From Halomonas binhaiensis (lineage in GTDB: Bacteria; Pseudomonadota; Gammaproteobacteria; Pseudomonadales; Halomonadaceae): a stretch of DNA of 64,000 nt. Within the stretch, counting starts at the first letter, position 1. The number at the start of each line of letters is the position of its first letter. Location of the stretch: NCBI RefSeq assembly GCF_008329985.2, contig NZ_CP038437.2, positions 1,860,001 to 1,924,000 of the forward strand, in the 5' to 3' direction. Position numbers and translations under genes: made by a program. Below the pieces are notes generated by a model. It did not search any database. It was not told where the DNA came from and worked only from the letters and a program-made list of their open reading frames with translations. Below are positions 1-10,895 of this stretch, in pieces.

Positions 1-822
1 GGTCTCAAGGTGCTGACTCGCCTGACCGAAGGCAAGGTGTTCCTGTGCACAGCCCCTGATGCCAAGGTGCCCGGTACTGGTATCAGCGGTGTTCAGCACG
101 AGACCTTCGGCGGCCGCCATCCTGCAGGCCTGGTGGGAACCCATATCCACTTCCTGTCGCCGGCATCCATCCAGCGTCGTGTATGGCATATCGGTTATCA
201 GGACGTTATCGCTTTCGGCAAGCTGTTTGCAGAAGGTAAACTGGATGTCAGCCGTGTCGTGGCCATCGGAGGCCCTCGTGCCGAGAAGCCGCGCCTGCTG
301 CGTACCCGCTTGGGTGCCAGCACGGATGAGCTGCTGGCTGGTGAAGTCGTGTCTCCTGACGATACCCGTGTGATCAACGGCAGTGTCTTCTCCGGTTTTA
401 CCGCCGAAGGCAAACTGTGCTATCTGGGACGCTTCTGCCAGCAATTGAGCTTGCTGGAAGAAGGTCTCAAACGTGATTTCATGGGCTGGCTGTCGCCGGG
501 GTCAAAGCGTCACTCCGTGCTGGGTATCTATCTGTCCAGCCTCAAGGGGCTTGGTAGTGACTATGCTCCGACGACGTCCACCAATGGTTCTGAGCGAGCC
601 ATGGTGCCGGTGGGTTCCTACGAGAAGGTGATGCCGCTGGATATCCTGCCCACGCAGCTTCTGCGCTCCCTGATCGTTGGCGACATCGAGACCGCCATGC
701 AGCTCGGCTGTCTCGAACTGGATGAAGAAGACCTGGCGTTGTGCACCTATGTGTGCCCTGGCAAGTACGAGTACGGTCCCATCCTCCGCGACAACCTCAC
801 CATGATCGAGAAAGAGGTATGA
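1..822 (+). CDS. nqrA: Na+-NQR subunit A, 3' part (partial)
   Basis: This is the C-terminal 273 residues of the alpha subunit of the sodium-pumping NADH:ubiquinone oxidoreductase; the frame is open from base 1, so the 5' end lies outside the window. NqrA is a peripheral cytoplasmic subunit implicated in quinone handling. The visible part contains the [11 protein letters not shown] and [13 protein letters not shown] stretches and ends with the Cys-rich [17 protein letters not shown] segment, all typical of the family. Its TGA stop overlaps the cluster of ATG codons that starts nqrB, so the two are translationally coupled. Full-length family members are about 445-450 aa, so roughly 60 percent is present. 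Confidence 0.97.
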   Translation, partial: GLKVLTRLTEGKVFLCTAPDAKVPGTGISGVQHETFGGRHPAGLVGTHIHFLSPASIQRRVWHIGYQDVIAFGKLFAEGKLDVSRVVAIGGPRAEKPRLLRTRLGASTDELLAGEVVSPDDTRVINGSVFSGFTAEGKLCYLGRFCQQLSLLEEGLKRDFMGWLSPGSKRHSVLGIYLSSLKGLGSDYAPTTSTNGSERAMVPVGSYEKVMPLDILPTQLLRSLIVGDIETAMQLGCLELDEEDLALCTYVCPGKYEYGPILRDNLTMIEKEV

Positions 823-824
823 TG

Positions 825-2048
825 ATGGGTATTCGGCAGACACTCGACAATCTCGAGCCGCATTTCCATAAGGGCGGCAAATACGAGAAGTTCTATCCGC
901 TCTATGAAGCGGTGGACACCATCTTCTATTCTCCGGCAAGCGTGGCCAAGACGGCTTCTCATGTGCGTGATGGTGTCGACCTCAAGCGCATCATGATCAC
1001 CGTATGGCTCTGCACCTTCCCGGCCATGTTCTTTGGTATGTGGAACACCGGCTGGCAGGCCAACGAAGCCATCGCCGCGGGCTATGAGTCCATGGCTGGC
1101 TGGCGTGAAATGGTCCTGCTGACTCTGGCTGGTGGGCATGATGCTGGTAGCCTGTGGTCCAACTTCGTGCTTGGCGCAACATACTTCCTGCCGATCTACC
1201 TTGTGACCTTCGTGGTCGGTGGTTTCTGGGAAGTCCTGTTCGCCATCAAGCGTGGTCATGAGGTCAACGAAGGCTTCTTTGTTACTTCCGTGCTGTTTGC
1301 CTTGATCCTGCCGGCAACCATTCCGTTGTGGCAAGTCGCCCTGGGTATCACCTTCGGTGTAGTGATCGGCAAGGAAATCTTCGGTGGTACCGGCAAGAAC
1401 TTCCTTAACCCGGCGCTGACCGGTCGAGCCTTCCTCTACTTTGCATATCCGGCACAGATCTCCGGTGATGCGGTCTGGGTTCCTGCCGATGGATTCACCG
1501 GTGCAACTCCGTTGTCCGCCGTCTACCAGAGTGGTATGGCTGCGCTGCAGGATCAGTTCAGCTGGTGGGATGCCTTCCTCGGCTTCATTCCGGGTTCCGT
1601 GGGTGAAACTTCGACCCTGGCCATTCTGATCGGCGGTGTCGTGCTGCTGGCGATGGGCATTGCCAGCTGGCGTATCGTGTTGGGTGTGTTCCTCGGCATG
1701 GTGGCGATGAGTTCCATCCTCAACCTGGTCGGTTCTGACTCCAACCTGATGTTTGCCATGCCCTGGTACTGGCATCTGGTGGTGGGTGGCTTTGCCTTCG
1801 GCATGATCTTTATGGCCACTGACCCGGTATCGGCTTCAATGACCAATCCGGGCCGCTATATCTTTGGCGCGCTGATCGGTGTGATGACGGTGCTGATCCG
1901 TGTGGTCAACCCGGCTTTCCCTGAGGGCATCATGCTGGCGATTCTGTTCGCCAACCTGTTTGCGCCGCTCATCGATCACTTCTTTGTGCAGGCCAACATC
2001 AAGCGTCGTGCCAAGCGTACTGCTGTCCTGGCCGAGGAGACTGAGTGA
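825..2048 (+). CDS. nqrB: Na+-NQR subunit B (flavin-carrying membrane subunit)
   Basis: This 407-aa polytopic inner-membrane subunit carries covalent FMN and part of the Na+ path. The attachment motif TGATPLS, in which the Thr of GAT is the flavin site in the family, is visible around residue 225, and there are about ten hydrophobic segments. Three consecutive ATG codons (819, 822, 825) are possible starts. The AAAGAGG at 811-817 is best spaced from 825, and the MGIRQTL N-terminus then matches the usual family start. The gene is coupled to nqrA upstream and to nqrC downstream (TGATG overlap). Confidence 0.97.
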   Translation: MGIRQTLDNLEPHFHKGGKYEKFYPLYEAVDTIFYSPASVAKTASHVRDGVDLKRIMITVWLCTFPAMFFGMWNTGWQANEAIAAGYESMAGWREMVLLTLAGGHDAGSLWSNFVLGATYFLPIYLVTFVVGGFWEVLFAIKRGHEVNEGFFVTSVLFALILPATIPLWQVALGITFGVVIGKEIFGGTGKNFLNPALTGRAFLYFAYPAQISGDAVWVPADGFTGATPLSAVYQSGMAALQDQFSWWDAFLGFIPGSVGETSTLAILIGGVVLLAMGIASWRIVLGVFLGMVAMSSILNLVGSDSNLMFAMPWYWHLVVGGFAFGMIFMATDPVSASMTNPGRYIFGALIGVMTVLIRVVNPAFPEGIMLAILFANLFAPLIDHFFVQANIKRRAKRTAVLAEETE

Positions 2049-2875
2049 TGGCTAAAGACAATAACTCTATCGGGAAAGTCCTGACAGTTGCTTTCTCGCT
2101 CTGTCTCGTCTGCTCGATCATCGTATCGACGGCAGCCGTGGCATTGCGTTCCAAGCAGGCTGAAAATCAGGAACTCGACCGCAAGACCAACATTCTGGCC
2201 GTTGCTGACCTGCTTGAGCCGGGTATGGATGTGGGGCAAGAGTTTGCCAAGGCGGTGACGCCCAAGGCGGTGGAGCTGGCCTCTGGTGAATATACCGATG
2301 CCGTGGATGCGACCAGCTATGATGGCTTGACTGCTGCCAAGGACCCGGAGCAGTCTCGTAAGCTGACGGCTGAGCAAGATATTGCTGGCATCGGTCGTGA
2401 AGAGAAATTCTCTACTGTCTACCTTGTGGGAGACACTGAGAACCCCGAGAAGATTATCTTGCCGATCCGTGGTCAAGGCCTGTGGGGATTGATGCAGGGC
2501 TACCTGTCTGTGCAGGGCGATGGTAACACCATTACGGGTATCACTTTCTTCTCCCATTCCGAAACTCCTGGCCTGGGCGGTGAGGTGGATAACCCCCGCT
2601 GGAAAGCCAAGTGGGATGGTAAGGAAATCTACGCTGCCGATGATGGTGATGCGCCAGCCATCGAGCTGGTCAAGGGTGGGGCGAGCAACCCCAACCAAGT
2701 CGATGCACTGTCTGGTGCCTCTCTTACCAGTCGTGGTGTGACTCACCTGGTGCAGTTCTGGATGGGCGCGGAAGGCTTTGGCCCATATCTGGAGCGCTTC
2801 CGTTCTGGCGGCGCTAGCGCTGCGGATGAGTCTCAGGCCGCTGCCGTCACCACCGACGAGACCGAAGGAGCTTGA
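2048..2875 (+). CDS. nqrC: Na+-NQR subunit C
   Basis: This is a 275-aa subunit with one N-terminal transmembrane helix (about residues 10-33, [20 protein letters not shown]) and a periplasmic FMN-binding domain. The motif [13 protein letters not shown] near the C-terminus is the RnfG/NqrC-type covalent flavin site, where FMN is attached through a phosphodiester to Thr. The ATG overlaps the nqrB stop (TGATG). The C-terminal tail after the flavin domain is Ala/Asp/Glu rich. It hands electrons between NqrB and the quinone-reducing part of the complex. Confidence 0.97.
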   Translation: MAKDNNSIGKVLTVAFSLCLVCSIIVSTAAVALRSKQAENQELDRKTNILAVADLLEPGMDVGQEFAKAVTPKAVELASGEYTDAVDATSYDGLTAAKDPEQSRKLTAEQDIAGIGREEKFSTVYLVGDTENPEKIILPIRGQGLWGLMQGYLSVQGDGNTITGITFFSHSETPGLGGEVDNPRWKAKWDGKEIYAADDGDAPAIELVKGGASNPNQVDALSGASLTSRGVTHLVQFWMGAEGFGPYLERFRSGGASAADESQAAAVTTDETEGA

Positions 2876-2877
2876 TG

Positions 2878-3546
<669 letters not shown>

Positions 3547-3547
3547 C

Positions 3548-4165
<618 letters not shown>

Positions 4166-4170
4166 GCGCG

Positions 4171-4192
4171 ATCCGGCGGTTCGCCGCCGGAT
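4171..4192 (+). other. UUCG-loop hairpin between nqrE and nqrF
   Basis: A perfect 9-bp stem, atccggcgg / ccgccggat, closes a ttcg tetraloop in the 64-nt gap between nqrE and nqrF. There is no T-tract, so it is unlikely to be an efficient intrinsic terminator. It could stabilise an upstream mRNA end or tune nqrF expression; the role is inferred. Confidence 0.55.
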
Positions 4193-4229
4193 ACCAGGAA
4201 ACGCTAGCAAATAGCAATAGGAAACCGAC

Positions 4230-5462
4230 ATGGTTGATACAACAGTCATCGTGCTCGGCGTGGTCATGTTCACCGTCATCGTCATCAGTCTGACGGCGGT
4301 GATCCTGGCAGCCCGAAGCAAGCTGGTCAGCACCGGCGATGTGTCCATTGAGGTCAATGGAGACCCTGCCAACACCATTACCACCCAGGCAGGCGGCAAG
4401 CTGCTCAACACTCTTGCAGCCAACGGCATCTTCCTGTCTTCCGCCTGTGGCGGCGGCGGCTCTTGCGCTCAGTGCCGTTGTCGTGTGGAAGAGGGTGGTG
4501 GTTCCATCCTGCCCACCGAAGAATCTCATTTCACCCTGCGTGAAAAGAAAAGCGGCTGGCGCCTGTCGTGCCAGGTGCCTGTCAAGCAGGACATGAAGAT
4601 TCAGGTGCCGGAAGAGGTGTTTGGTGTCAAGAAGTGGGAATGTGAGGTCATCAAGAACCCTAACGTTGCCACCTTCATCAAGGAACTCAACCTCAAGTTG
4701 CCTGAGGGAGAGGAAGTGGCGTTCCGCGCTGGCGGTTATGTTCAGCTGATTGCGCCGCCTTATGACATCAAGTTCTCCGACTTCGATGTCGAGGACGAGT
4801 ACCGTGGAGACTGGGACAAGTTCGGTCTGTTCAATATCTCTCACAAGAACACCGAAGAAGTCATCCGTGCATACTCGATGGCCAACTATCCGGAAGAGAA
4901 GGGTATTCTCAAGTTCAATATCCGGATTGCCACGCCTCCGCCCAACTCCAGTCATCCGCCTGGCTTGATGTCTACCTATGTCTTCAGTCTGAAGCCGGGT
5001 GACAAGGTCACTGTGATGGGGCCCTTCGGTGAGTTCTTTGCCAAGAAAACCGATGCCGAGATGGTCTTCATTGGTGGTGGTGCCGGCATGGCGCCGATGC
5101 GCAGCCATATCTTCGACCAGCTCAAGCGCCTGAACAGCACGCGCAAGATGTCCTTCTGGTACGGTGCTCGTTCCTGGCGTGAAACGTTTTACAACGAGGA
5201 ATATGACCAGTTGGCCAAGGAGCATTCGAACTTCGAATGGCACCTGGCACTGTCTGATCCTCTGCCCGAGGACAATTGGGAAGGCCCGACGGGCTTTATT
5301 CACAATGTGCTCTACGAGAACTATCTCAAGGACCATCCGGCTCCTGAAGATTGCGAGTTCTACATGTGCGGACCGCCCATGATGAACGCTTCCGTGATCA
5401 AGATGCTGCTGGACCTTGGCGTTGAGCCAGAGAATATCCTGCTCGACGACTTTGGTGGCTGA
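4230..5462 (+). CDS. nqrF: Na+-NQR subunit F, NADH dehydrogenase
   Basis: This 410-aa electron-entry subunit oxidises NADH. It has an N-terminal membrane helix (residues 3-28) and then a ferredoxin domain with 2Fe-2S ligands Cys73, Cys79, Cys82 and Cys114 ([10 protein letters not shown] and LSCQV). A ferredoxin-reductase FAD/NADH module follows, with the FAD motif RAYSMANYP and the NADH motifs [11 protein letters not shown] and CGPPMM near the C-terminus. It ends the main nqr operon at a strong terminator. No apbE flavin transferase gene follows, although apbE commonly accompanies nqr genes. Confidence 0.98.
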   Translation: MVDTTVIVLGVVMFTVIVISLTAVILAARSKLVSTGDVSIEVNGDPANTITTQAGGKLLNTLAANGIFLSSACGGGGSCAQCRCRVEEGGGSILPTEESHFTLREKKSGWRLSCQVPVKQDMKIQVPEEVFGVKKWECEVIKNPNVATFIKELNLKLPEGEEVAFRAGGYVQLIAPPYDIKFSDFDVEDEYRGDWDKFGLFNISHKNTEEVIRAYSMANYPEEKGILKFNIRIATPPPNSSHPPGLMSTYVFSLKPGDKVTVMGPFGEFFAKKTDAEMVFIGGGAGMAPMRSHIFDQLKRLNSTRKMSFWYGARSWRETFYNEEYDQLAKEHSNFEWHLALSDPLPEDNWEGPTGFIHNVLYENYLKDHPAPEDCEFYMCGPPMMNASVIKMLLDLGVEPENILLDDFGG

Positions 5463-5480
5463 TTCATCAGTGTCATCAAC

Positions 5481-5513
5481 AAAACCGGCCCTTCTGGGCC
5501 GGTTTTGTTTTAT
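5481..5513 (+). terminator. Intrinsic terminator after nqrF
   Basis: The inverted repeat aaaaccggccc / gggccggtttt has an 11-bp stem and a ttct loop, and is followed at once by a T-rich run. It lies 18 bases after the nqrF stop and marks the end of nqrABCDEF transcription. Confidence 0.92.
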
Positions 5514-5750
5514 GCGTGATAACGTTTCGTAGGCTATAAAAGCGCAGCACCGAGGACCGAAATCTGGCATAATGGGACCAGAAACGATGGAACCTGCCAC
5601 CGTCATGAGTCGTCCGATATCTGGGGCAATGTCTATTTGAGGTAAGGTTCCCTCGGTTCCGGCAACTAACCCCATAGGCAGCGGTTGATGTTGATTCCTG
5701 TTGCCTGGATTCATTGCGTGTTGCCTGTGATTTATAGCAAGGAGTCTGTC
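5514..5750. other. Gap between nqrF terminator and nqrM
   Basis: About 240 bases lie between the nqrF terminator and nqrM. The stretch holds a weak -10-like cataat at about 5568. No apbE gene or other coding sequence is recognisable, so nqrM probably has its own promoter here. Confidence 0.4.
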
Positions 5751-6008
5751 ATGACCATCTTTTTCGTTGTTCTTGCTGCCATGTTGCTGATTACCGCTGC
5801 CATGGCCATTGGTGTCATCATGGGGCGCAAGCCCATTGCCGGCTCCTGTGGCGGCCTCAATGCTCTGGGGCTCAAGGATGGGTGCGAGATCTGTGGTGGC
5901 AAGGATGAGGTTTGCGAGGAAGAGTCTCGCAAGCGTGCCGTCAGTACGCGCCGACGTGCCGATGAAAATCGTGGTCTTGATCTGGGCTACGACGCTACTC
6001 GTCGTTGA
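5751..6008 (+). CDS. nqrM: Na+-NQR maturation protein NqrM
   Basis: This is an 85-aa small membrane protein with one N-terminal helix (MTIFFVVLAAMLLITAAMAIG) followed by a four-Cys cluster in SCGGLNALGLKDGCEICGGK and DEVC. NqrM (DUF539 family) is required to assemble the iron centre of NqrD/NqrE. The ATG at 5751 is chosen because AAGGAG lies 7-12 bases upstream and it gives the canonical short N-terminus; an in-frame upstream extension would add 22 non-conserved residues. It sits between nqr and sthA, after the nqrF terminator. Confidence 0.95.
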   Translation: MTIFFVVLAAMLLITAAMAIGVIMGRKPIAGSCGGLNALGLKDGCEICGGKDEVCEEESRKRAVSTRRRADENRGLDLGYDATRR

Positions 6009-6043
6009 TCGCGCGGCAGTTGATTGAATCGAATGAATGATGA

Positions 6044-6063
6044 CGGCGCCCCGAGGGGCGCCG
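6044..6063 (+). terminator. GC hairpin after nqrM
   Basis: cggcgcccc / ggggcgccg is an almost loopless GC palindrome in the nqrM-sthA gap. It lacks a T-tract, so termination would be weak or factor dependent. Confidence 0.45.
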
Positions 6064-6108
6064 TGCTCGGTTCTGGGGACCGGGAAAGACAGGAATAAGG
6101 GAGAAACG

Positions 6109-7512
6109 ATGGTAGTCCACAGCTCGGTGCACAAGTACGATGTCGTGGTTATTGGTACTGGTCCTGCCGGTGAAAGTGCGGCGATCAATGCCGCCAAGAA
6201 TGGCAAGCGCGTGGCCATCATCGAAAAGCAGGCCCGTGTTGGCGGCAATTGCACGCATTGGGGCACGATACCTTCCAAGGCATTGCGCCATCAGGTTCGC
6301 CAGATCATGTCATTCAATACGAACACCATGTTCCGTGACATCGGTGAGCCACGCTGGTTTTCCTTTCCCAAGGTGCGTGAGCGTTCCCGGCCTACGATCG
6401 ATCGGCAGGTGGCAATGCGTACCAACTTTTATGCGCGTAATCGCATCGACCTTTACCATGGGGTGGCGCATTTCAAGGATGAGAACACTCTGGTAGTGAG
6501 GGGGAGCAGCGAGAAAAACGAGGAGCTGGTTGCGAAAGAGATCATCATTGCCACGGGATCTCGTCCGTACCGGCCTGCCGATATCGATTTTCGTCATCCG
6601 CGAATCTATTGTTCCGACAGTATTCTGGGCATGGGCCACACTCCACGGACCCTGATCATTTTCGGGGCTGGTGTGATCGGGTGCGAGTATGCCTCGATCT
6701 TCTCCGGGCTGAGCCTCAAGGTCGACCTGATCAACAACCGCGATAGCCTGCTGTCCTTCCTTGATGACGAAATCAGTGACGCCTTGTCCTATCATCTGCG
6801 CAAGCATGGTGTGTTGATTCGTCATAACGAAGATTATGAGCGAGTCGAAGGCGATGATGAGGGTGTCACGGTCTATCTCAAATCGGGCAAGCGCCTGCGA
6901 GCCGATGCCTTCCTGTGGGCCAACGGACGTACCGGCAATACGGATGAGCTAGGGCTCGAGAATATTGGCTTGACCGCCAATGGGCGCGGGCAGTTGCAAG
7001 TTGATGAGCACTATCGCACGGCCATTCCGCATATCTATGCGGCTGGCGATGTCATTGGTTGGCCTAGTCTTGCCAGCGCGGCTTACGACCAAGGGCTGAA
7101 TGCCTGCAATACGCTGCTGGACAAGAAGTTCCGTTACATCACTGAGGTACCGACCGGAATCTACACCATTCCGGAGATCAGCTCCTTCGGTCGCACCGAG
7201 CGTGAGCTGACAGAAGCCAAGGTGCCCTATGAAGTCGGCCACGCGTTCTTCAAGGACACCGCTCGAGCACAGATCACTGGCGATACGGTGGGGATGCTCA
7301 AGATCCTGTTCGATCAGAGCACGCTGGAGATATATGGCATTCATTGCTTTGGTGACCAAGCTTCAGAAATCGTGCATATCGGCCAGGCCATCATGCAGCA
7401 GGAGGGGGCGGCGAATACGCTGGAGTACTTCGTCAATACAACGTTCAACTATCCGACCATGGCGGAGGCCTATCGGGTTGCCGCGCAAAATGGCCTGAAT
7501 CGAGTGTTCTGA
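6109..7512 (+). CDS. sthA: Soluble pyridine nucleotide transhydrogenase
   Basis: This 467-aa FAD flavoprotein transfers hydride between NADPH and NAD+ in the cytoplasm. The FAD-binding GTGPAG is at residues 16-21. The site equivalent to the redox disulfide of lipoamide dehydrogenases reads [17 protein letters not shown]. The first Cys is kept and the second replaced by Thr, which is the diagnostic Sth pattern and rules out dihydrolipoamide dehydrogenase. A second Rossmann motif, [11 protein letters not shown], binds the nicotinamide nucleotide. The ATG at 6109 follows AAGGGAG. Beside nqr it suggests a redox-balance neighbourhood. Confidence 0.96.
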   Translation: MVVHSSVHKYDVVVIGTGPAGESAAINAAKNGKRVAIIEKQARVGGNCTHWGTIPSKALRHQVRQIMSFNTNTMFRDIGEPRWFSFPKVRERSRPTIDRQVAMRTNFYARNRIDLYHGVAHFKDENTLVVRGSSEKNEELVAKEIIIATGSRPYRPADIDFRHPRIYCSDSILGMGHTPRTLIIFGAGVIGCEYASIFSGLSLKVDLINNRDSLLSFLDDEISDALSYHLRKHGVLIRHNEDYERVEGDDEGVTVYLKSGKRLRADAFLWANGRTGNTDELGLENIGLTANGRGQLQVDEHYRTAIPHIYAAGDVIGWPSLASAAYDQGLNACNTLLDKKFRYITEVPTGIYTIPEISSFGRTERELTEAKVPYEVGHAFFKDTARAQITGDTVGMLKILFDQSTLEIYGIHCFGDQASEIVHIGQAIMQQEGAANTLEYFVNTTFNYPTMAEAYRVAAQNGLNRVF

Positions 7513-7557
7513 GTGCTCCTGCCTATGCATTGCCGCTCCATGATGGATCGACATGCA

Positions 7558-7595
7558 GACGCAAGACGGCGCCCATTGGGGCGCCGTCTTGCGTC
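7558..7595. terminator. Long bidirectional hairpin between sthA and DUF488 gene
   Basis: gacgcaagacggcgccc and its complement gggcgccgtcttgcgtc form a 17-bp stem with a short loop, lying between the convergent sthA and DUF488 genes. It can fold on either strand and probably terminates both transcripts. T-rich tails are weak. Confidence 0.75.
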
Positions 7596-7641
7596 TTGAT
7601 CATCGTTCAGGGGTATCACCCCGGAGCAGGGCTATGGCTGG

Positions 7642-8145
7642 TCAGGATGATGGGGTGTCATCCGAGAGATTCTCATCGGTAGAGGATTGACCAAGAGATT
7701 GATCGTCATCGAGATGTTTTCCGCCGAAGTGCTTCTCGTTGCCGTAGCAGGGCGGTGAAGACGGCAGGACATCTGCCTGGTCTTCCTTGTGCAGGGCCTC
7801 GAGGATGGCGTCACGTAAAAGAGGCAGGTAAGACTCTTCCACGTCGCGGGTGGCTGTCAACAGGGTCAGGCGTCCGCGTCTAACCAGGCGCATCAGTGGC
7901 ACCAGGTTCTCGGGGTTGTCGCGCAACTCTCCGCGATAGCGAATTTCAAATACCGCACGGTTTATCGCTTCGTCGTGATAACGGCGGCGCAAGGCGTTGC
8001 TGGGAGATGCGTCTCGATACCAGTCGGTCAGCGCTAGGGCCTCGCGTGCTCGTCCGCGTGGCCAGAGACGGTCGACCAGGATGCGGGCACCGTCAGACTC
8101 GTCGATGGGCTGATAGATACGCTTGACGACGATGTCATAGCTCAT
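7642..8145 (-). CDS. DUF488 family protein
   Basis: This is a 167-aa protein beginning MSYDIVVKRIYQPID, with the DGARILVDRLWPRG motif that defines one branch of DUF488 proteins. The conserved core runs to about residue 120 (LTLLTATRDVEESYLPLLRD). The remaining roughly 45 residues are an acidic, Ser/Asp-rich tail without obvious structure, as is common in halophile proteins. The biochemical function of the family is not established. It overlaps the upstream lipoprotein gene by four bases, so it is probably the last gene of a three-gene minus-strand operon. Confidence 0.85.
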   Translation of the reverse strand: MSYDIVVKRIYQPIDESDGARILVDRLWPRGRAREALALTDWYRDASPSNALRRRYHDEAINRAVFEIRYRGELRDNPENLVPLMRLVRRGRLTLLTATRDVEESYLPLLRDAILEALHKEDQADVLPSSPPCYGNEKHFGGKHLDDDQSLGQSSTDENLSDDTPSS

Positions 8146-9179
8146 AGGGGCTTCTCCTTAAGTCCCGGTGTCTTGTTGTGTTGTGGTGTGCTGCGATCAT
8201 CTAATCCGCCAGCGTCGAGCTCAGTCAGCGCACGTTGAGCAGTTTCCTGCCATGGTCCACTGATGGTTGCGGCCTGGCGCAGTGCGGTGCGTGCAGCGCT
8301 TTGCTGGCCCAGGTCGGCCTGGGTCAGGCCGAGATTGAGCCAGGCGGGGGCCAGCATTGGATCAAGCAAGGTTGCCAGCTGCCAGGCATCGATAGCGTGC
8401 TCGGTGTCATCCGTTGCATGGTAGGCGTTGCCCTGCGCGAAAGCGCCCATGGCATTGTTCGGGAAGCGTTCCGTGAAGGCTCGCCAGGCCGGGAGTGCGC
8501 TGGCAGCTCCTTGGGAGCTTTCAAAGTCGGAAATGGCCTGCAGGGCATTCTGGGCTTCGATATCGACCGGAAGCTCGCCGGGAGCAAGAGCAACGAAGGC
8601 CCAGCGCTTGCTGCGCGCCCAGGTGGCATCGAAGCGGCTGAACGCTATGTGATCCTGGCGAGTAACACCTGTGCGCATCGACAGTTCTTCATTGCTCAGG
8701 TCGTAGCCATTGACGACAGCAAAGTGCCACAAAGGAAAGGCGGGTAGTGACAGATTTTGCAGTACGGCGACAGGGTGGCCTGCATCGACTTCGCCCAGTA
8801 CGGCATCAAGCCGTGCCGGTAGCACAAAGGGGATGCGTCCGTGGCGTCGAGTCGCAGCCAGCATTTCTGGCTGCAGGCTGCCCTTGCGGCCAGGAACGTA
8901 GACTTCAGGAATCAGGGTGTCGACACTGACATCCACGTTGCTGTCGTTAAGCAACATAGCGAGGGTTGCTGGGCCGCATTGATAGTCCCGCTGCGGGTGG
9001 AAGGGGACATCTTCGAGCAATACCTTGGGCTGGATTCTGGTGCCGAGCCCGGGATCAAGCTTTGGGCTGCTGGCACAACCTGTCAGCAGGAACAAGACTG
9101 CCAATGCTATAGCGCCCGCGAGGCGGGCGCTATAGAGAGGGTGTGATAAGCGCGGCATGCGGTGCTCGCTGGATATCAT
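8142..9179 (-). CDS. C39-like cysteine peptidase lipoprotein with TPR (PA2778-like)
   Basis: This 345-aa predicted lipoprotein has a signal peptide ending in the lipobox LLTGC. A papain-like C39 peptidase domain follows, with nucleophile Cys in YQCGPATLAML and the catalytic His in LWHFAVVNGYD. TPR-type helices lie around residues 225-320 (AMGAFAQGNAYHATDD, AWLNLGLTQADLG). The pairing with a small hydrophobic partner gene matches the Pseudomonas PA2778/PA2779 arrangement; substrates are unknown. An upstream in-frame TTG at 9182 exists, but the ATG at 9179 overlaps the partner's stop and is preferred. Confidence 0.85.
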   Translation of the reverse strand: MISSEHRMPRLSHPLYSARLAGAIALAVLFLLTGCASSPKLDPGLGTRIQPKVLLEDVPFHPQRDYQCGPATLAMLLNDSNVDVSVDTLIPEVYVPGRKGSLQPEMLAATRRHGRIPFVLPARLDAVLGEVDAGHPVAVLQNLSLPAFPLWHFAVVNGYDLSNEELSMRTGVTRQDHIAFSRFDATWARSKRWAFVALAPGELPVDIEAQNALQAISDFESSQGAASALPAWRAFTERFPNNAMGAFAQGNAYHATDDTEHAIDAWQLATLLDPMLAPAWLNLGLTQADLGQQSAARTALRQAATISGPWQETAQRALTELDAGGLDDRSTPQHNKTPGLKEKPL

Positions 9180-9571
9180 CAACGGACGAAGGGGAAGACG
9201 TCAGTCAGCCCGAGAATATCAGTCACCAGCAGGATGACGAAGACGGCGAACAGTACGCCGACAACACTGGCACCTGCCGGCATGTTGTCAAGCTGGTCTG
9301 CCATCTGCTGAGCCTCACTGTCGGATAGAGCTGCCACGCGTTTTTCCACTTCGGATGGATCGACGCCCTGGGCGACGAGCTGGCGTTGGACGTCTTCGCG
9401 GGCAAGTACCTGGGTGATACGGTCACGCGCATCATTTTGGCTCTGTGCAGACAATACATCGGCGGTGGATGCTAGTGGTGTAGGGGATGCGGAGGCCATC
9501 ACCGGCATGGCGCCAAAGGCCAAGGTAACAATCAGCATGGAGCAAAGGAGTCGGCGCAGTCGGAAAATCAT
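9179..9571 (-). CDS. PA2779-family small membrane protein
   Basis: This 130-aa protein has an N-terminal signal peptide (about residues 1-28, ending near VMASASP) and a short soluble region with the conserved VDPSEVEKRVAALSDSEAQQM segment. A C-terminal membrane helix, VVGVLFAVFVILLVTDILG, ends the protein. It is the usual partner of the PA2778-type peptidase and is probably its membrane anchor or substrate; that role is inferred. It is the first gene of the minus-strand operon. Confidence 0.85.
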   Translation of the reverse strand: MIFRLRRLLCSMLIVTLAFGAMPVMASASPTPLASTADVLSAQSQNDARDRITQVLAREDVQRQLVAQGVDPSEVEKRVAALSDSEAQQMADQLDNMPAGASVVGVLFAVFVILLVTDILGLTDVFPFVR

Positions 9572-10313
9572 TTGCAGCTTCCTTGATTATATGGGCGACG
9601 GGCCCTGGAGTTATCGGTTAAACATTGTTACTGCCTGCAGGGGCAGCAGTAGGACGAGATGCACTTGCCAGCGCCAAGCATCCGGCTAAACGGCGCGGTT
9701 GCGACTTCATAGAGTATAACCAACATGAGGGCGGCATTTCACTAACGGCAGGCGTGTGGAAGGCGCCTTTCGGGCTGGCTATCTGTCCTTGCTTCAAAAT
9801 GGAAGGATGCATGGTTGCATGAGGCGTTGCACAAATTGCAACATTGCCAATGTATCTTCATGAGACCTTCCTTTACGCAAAAGCACGGTTATGCACATAA
9901 AATTTCAGAAATTACTGATTCAAAAGAAGAAAAGAACCATGTGTGAGATATCTCTTACAAACAAATAATATATCGCTTACACATGTCCACTCGTAGGTAA
10001 GCTGTCGGAGAACATGGGCATCTGGTATTGTGCACCGCAAGGGGACGGTTCGGCAGTTCTGTATATCCTGGCACGGTTGCATGAAGGGATTACACATGTC
10101 GTCATGTGCATGACAAGTGCACTATGTAACAAGTTGCGCCAAGATAGATGCATTGAGCTGACCGAACGAGAAGGAAGAGAAGAAGCGCATTGAAGCACTT
10201 CTTTGAATAATTAATGGACCATGATGGAGTGTTGCTGTCTTGGTTGTGGATGATGTCTATGGGGCTTGTTTTTAGGGCTTGTATAGATAGTGTCTGTGAC
10301 TGGCAGATCTCTT
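9572..10313. promoter_or_regulatory. Long AT-rich intergenic region ahead of the T6SS cluster
   Basis: About 740 bases separate the divergent PA2779-like and NlpE-like genes. The stretch 9830-10290 is clearly AT-richer than its surroundings, with runs such as acaaacaaataatatatcgc. It includes a short palindrome gtcatg-tg-catgac at 10101-10114. No convincing gene is seen in any frame. It presumably holds promoters in both directions, and the composition would suit an H-NS/MvaT-type silencer; that is inference. Confidence 0.5.
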
Positions 10314-10835
10314 ATGTCTAACATTAATCAAACGCTACGCAGGGTAGCGACGCGTTCATTGCTTGTTTCCGACAGTGCTGTTCACGGCAGAACCATCGCT
10401 GCTTCATCGCTGCTGCTGGGGGTTGCCCTTGCCGCGCTGGGGGGCTGTGCTTCTACAGATGAACAGGGCGGGGGGCAGCGCTCGGAGCCCGTGACTCGTT
10501 ATGTAGGCACGTTGCCTTGCGATGACTGTCGCGAGATTCGTGCCGACCTGACATTGCATCGCGACCCTGATGATGGTCATCCGATGAACTATGTTCTGCA
10601 GCAGACTCACGTCGATGCGATTGGTGGGGATTTTACCTCAACGCTCTGGGGGAGTTGGGAACAAGCTGTATCGGGTGAGCAACGCTTTTATCGTTTCGAC
10701 GGTAAATTGCAGCCATTCATCTTGCGCCTGGATGATGATGGTCAACGGTTGAGCTGGGTCGACACCGTTCAAGATTCCAATGGCGGATCCGATATCAAGA
10801 CCTATGAACTCAAGCGAGCTGAACCCTTGTACTAG
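10314..10835 (+). CDS. NlpE-N-like lipoprotein at head of T6SS cluster
   Basis: This 173-aa predicted outer-membrane lipoprotein has a long N-terminal leader and then a hydrophobic stretch ending in the lipobox LAALGGC (about residues 42-48). The mature part opens with YVGTLPCDDCREIRADLTL, the CxxC-containing signature of the NlpE N-terminal domain. NlpE senses surface contact and envelope or copper stress in E. coli; the same role here is not shown. The ATG at 10314 is preferred over GTG 10290. It lies 60 bases ahead of the next T6SS-oriented gene and may be co-transcribed. Confidence 0.7.
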   Translation: MSNINQTLRRVATRSLLVSDSAVHGRTIAASSLLLGVALAALGGCASTDEQGGGQRSEPVTRYVGTLPCDDCREIRADLTLHRDPDDGHPMNYVLQQTHVDAIGGDFTSTLWGSWEQAVSGEQRFYRFDGKLQPFILRLDDDGQRLSWVDTVQDSNGGSDIKTYELKRAEPLY

Positions 10836-10895
10836 TTTCGTCAACTAGTCTCATCAATAGATAAATAAACAAGGGCGGCAGGAGGGAATCTGGAA

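Noticed and set aside
747..1775. 342-codon minus-strand frame opposite nqrB
   Set aside because: It is fully antisense to nqrB, with His/Gln/Asp-rich composition and no domain.
6109..7512. Dihydrolipoamide dehydrogenase for the flavoprotein
   Set aside because: The second redox Cys is replaced by Thr ([13 protein letters not shown]), which is the soluble transhydrogenase pattern.
10069..10081. sigma54-like tggcacggttgca ahead of the T6SS cluster
   Set aside because: GG and GC are separated by 7 bases instead of the required 10, so it cannot be a functional -24/-12 element as written.
9977..10198. 73-codon minus-strand frame in the AT-rich region before the T6SS cluster
   Set aside because: It has no recognisable motif and odd Ser/Cys/Met-rich content; treated as non-coding.
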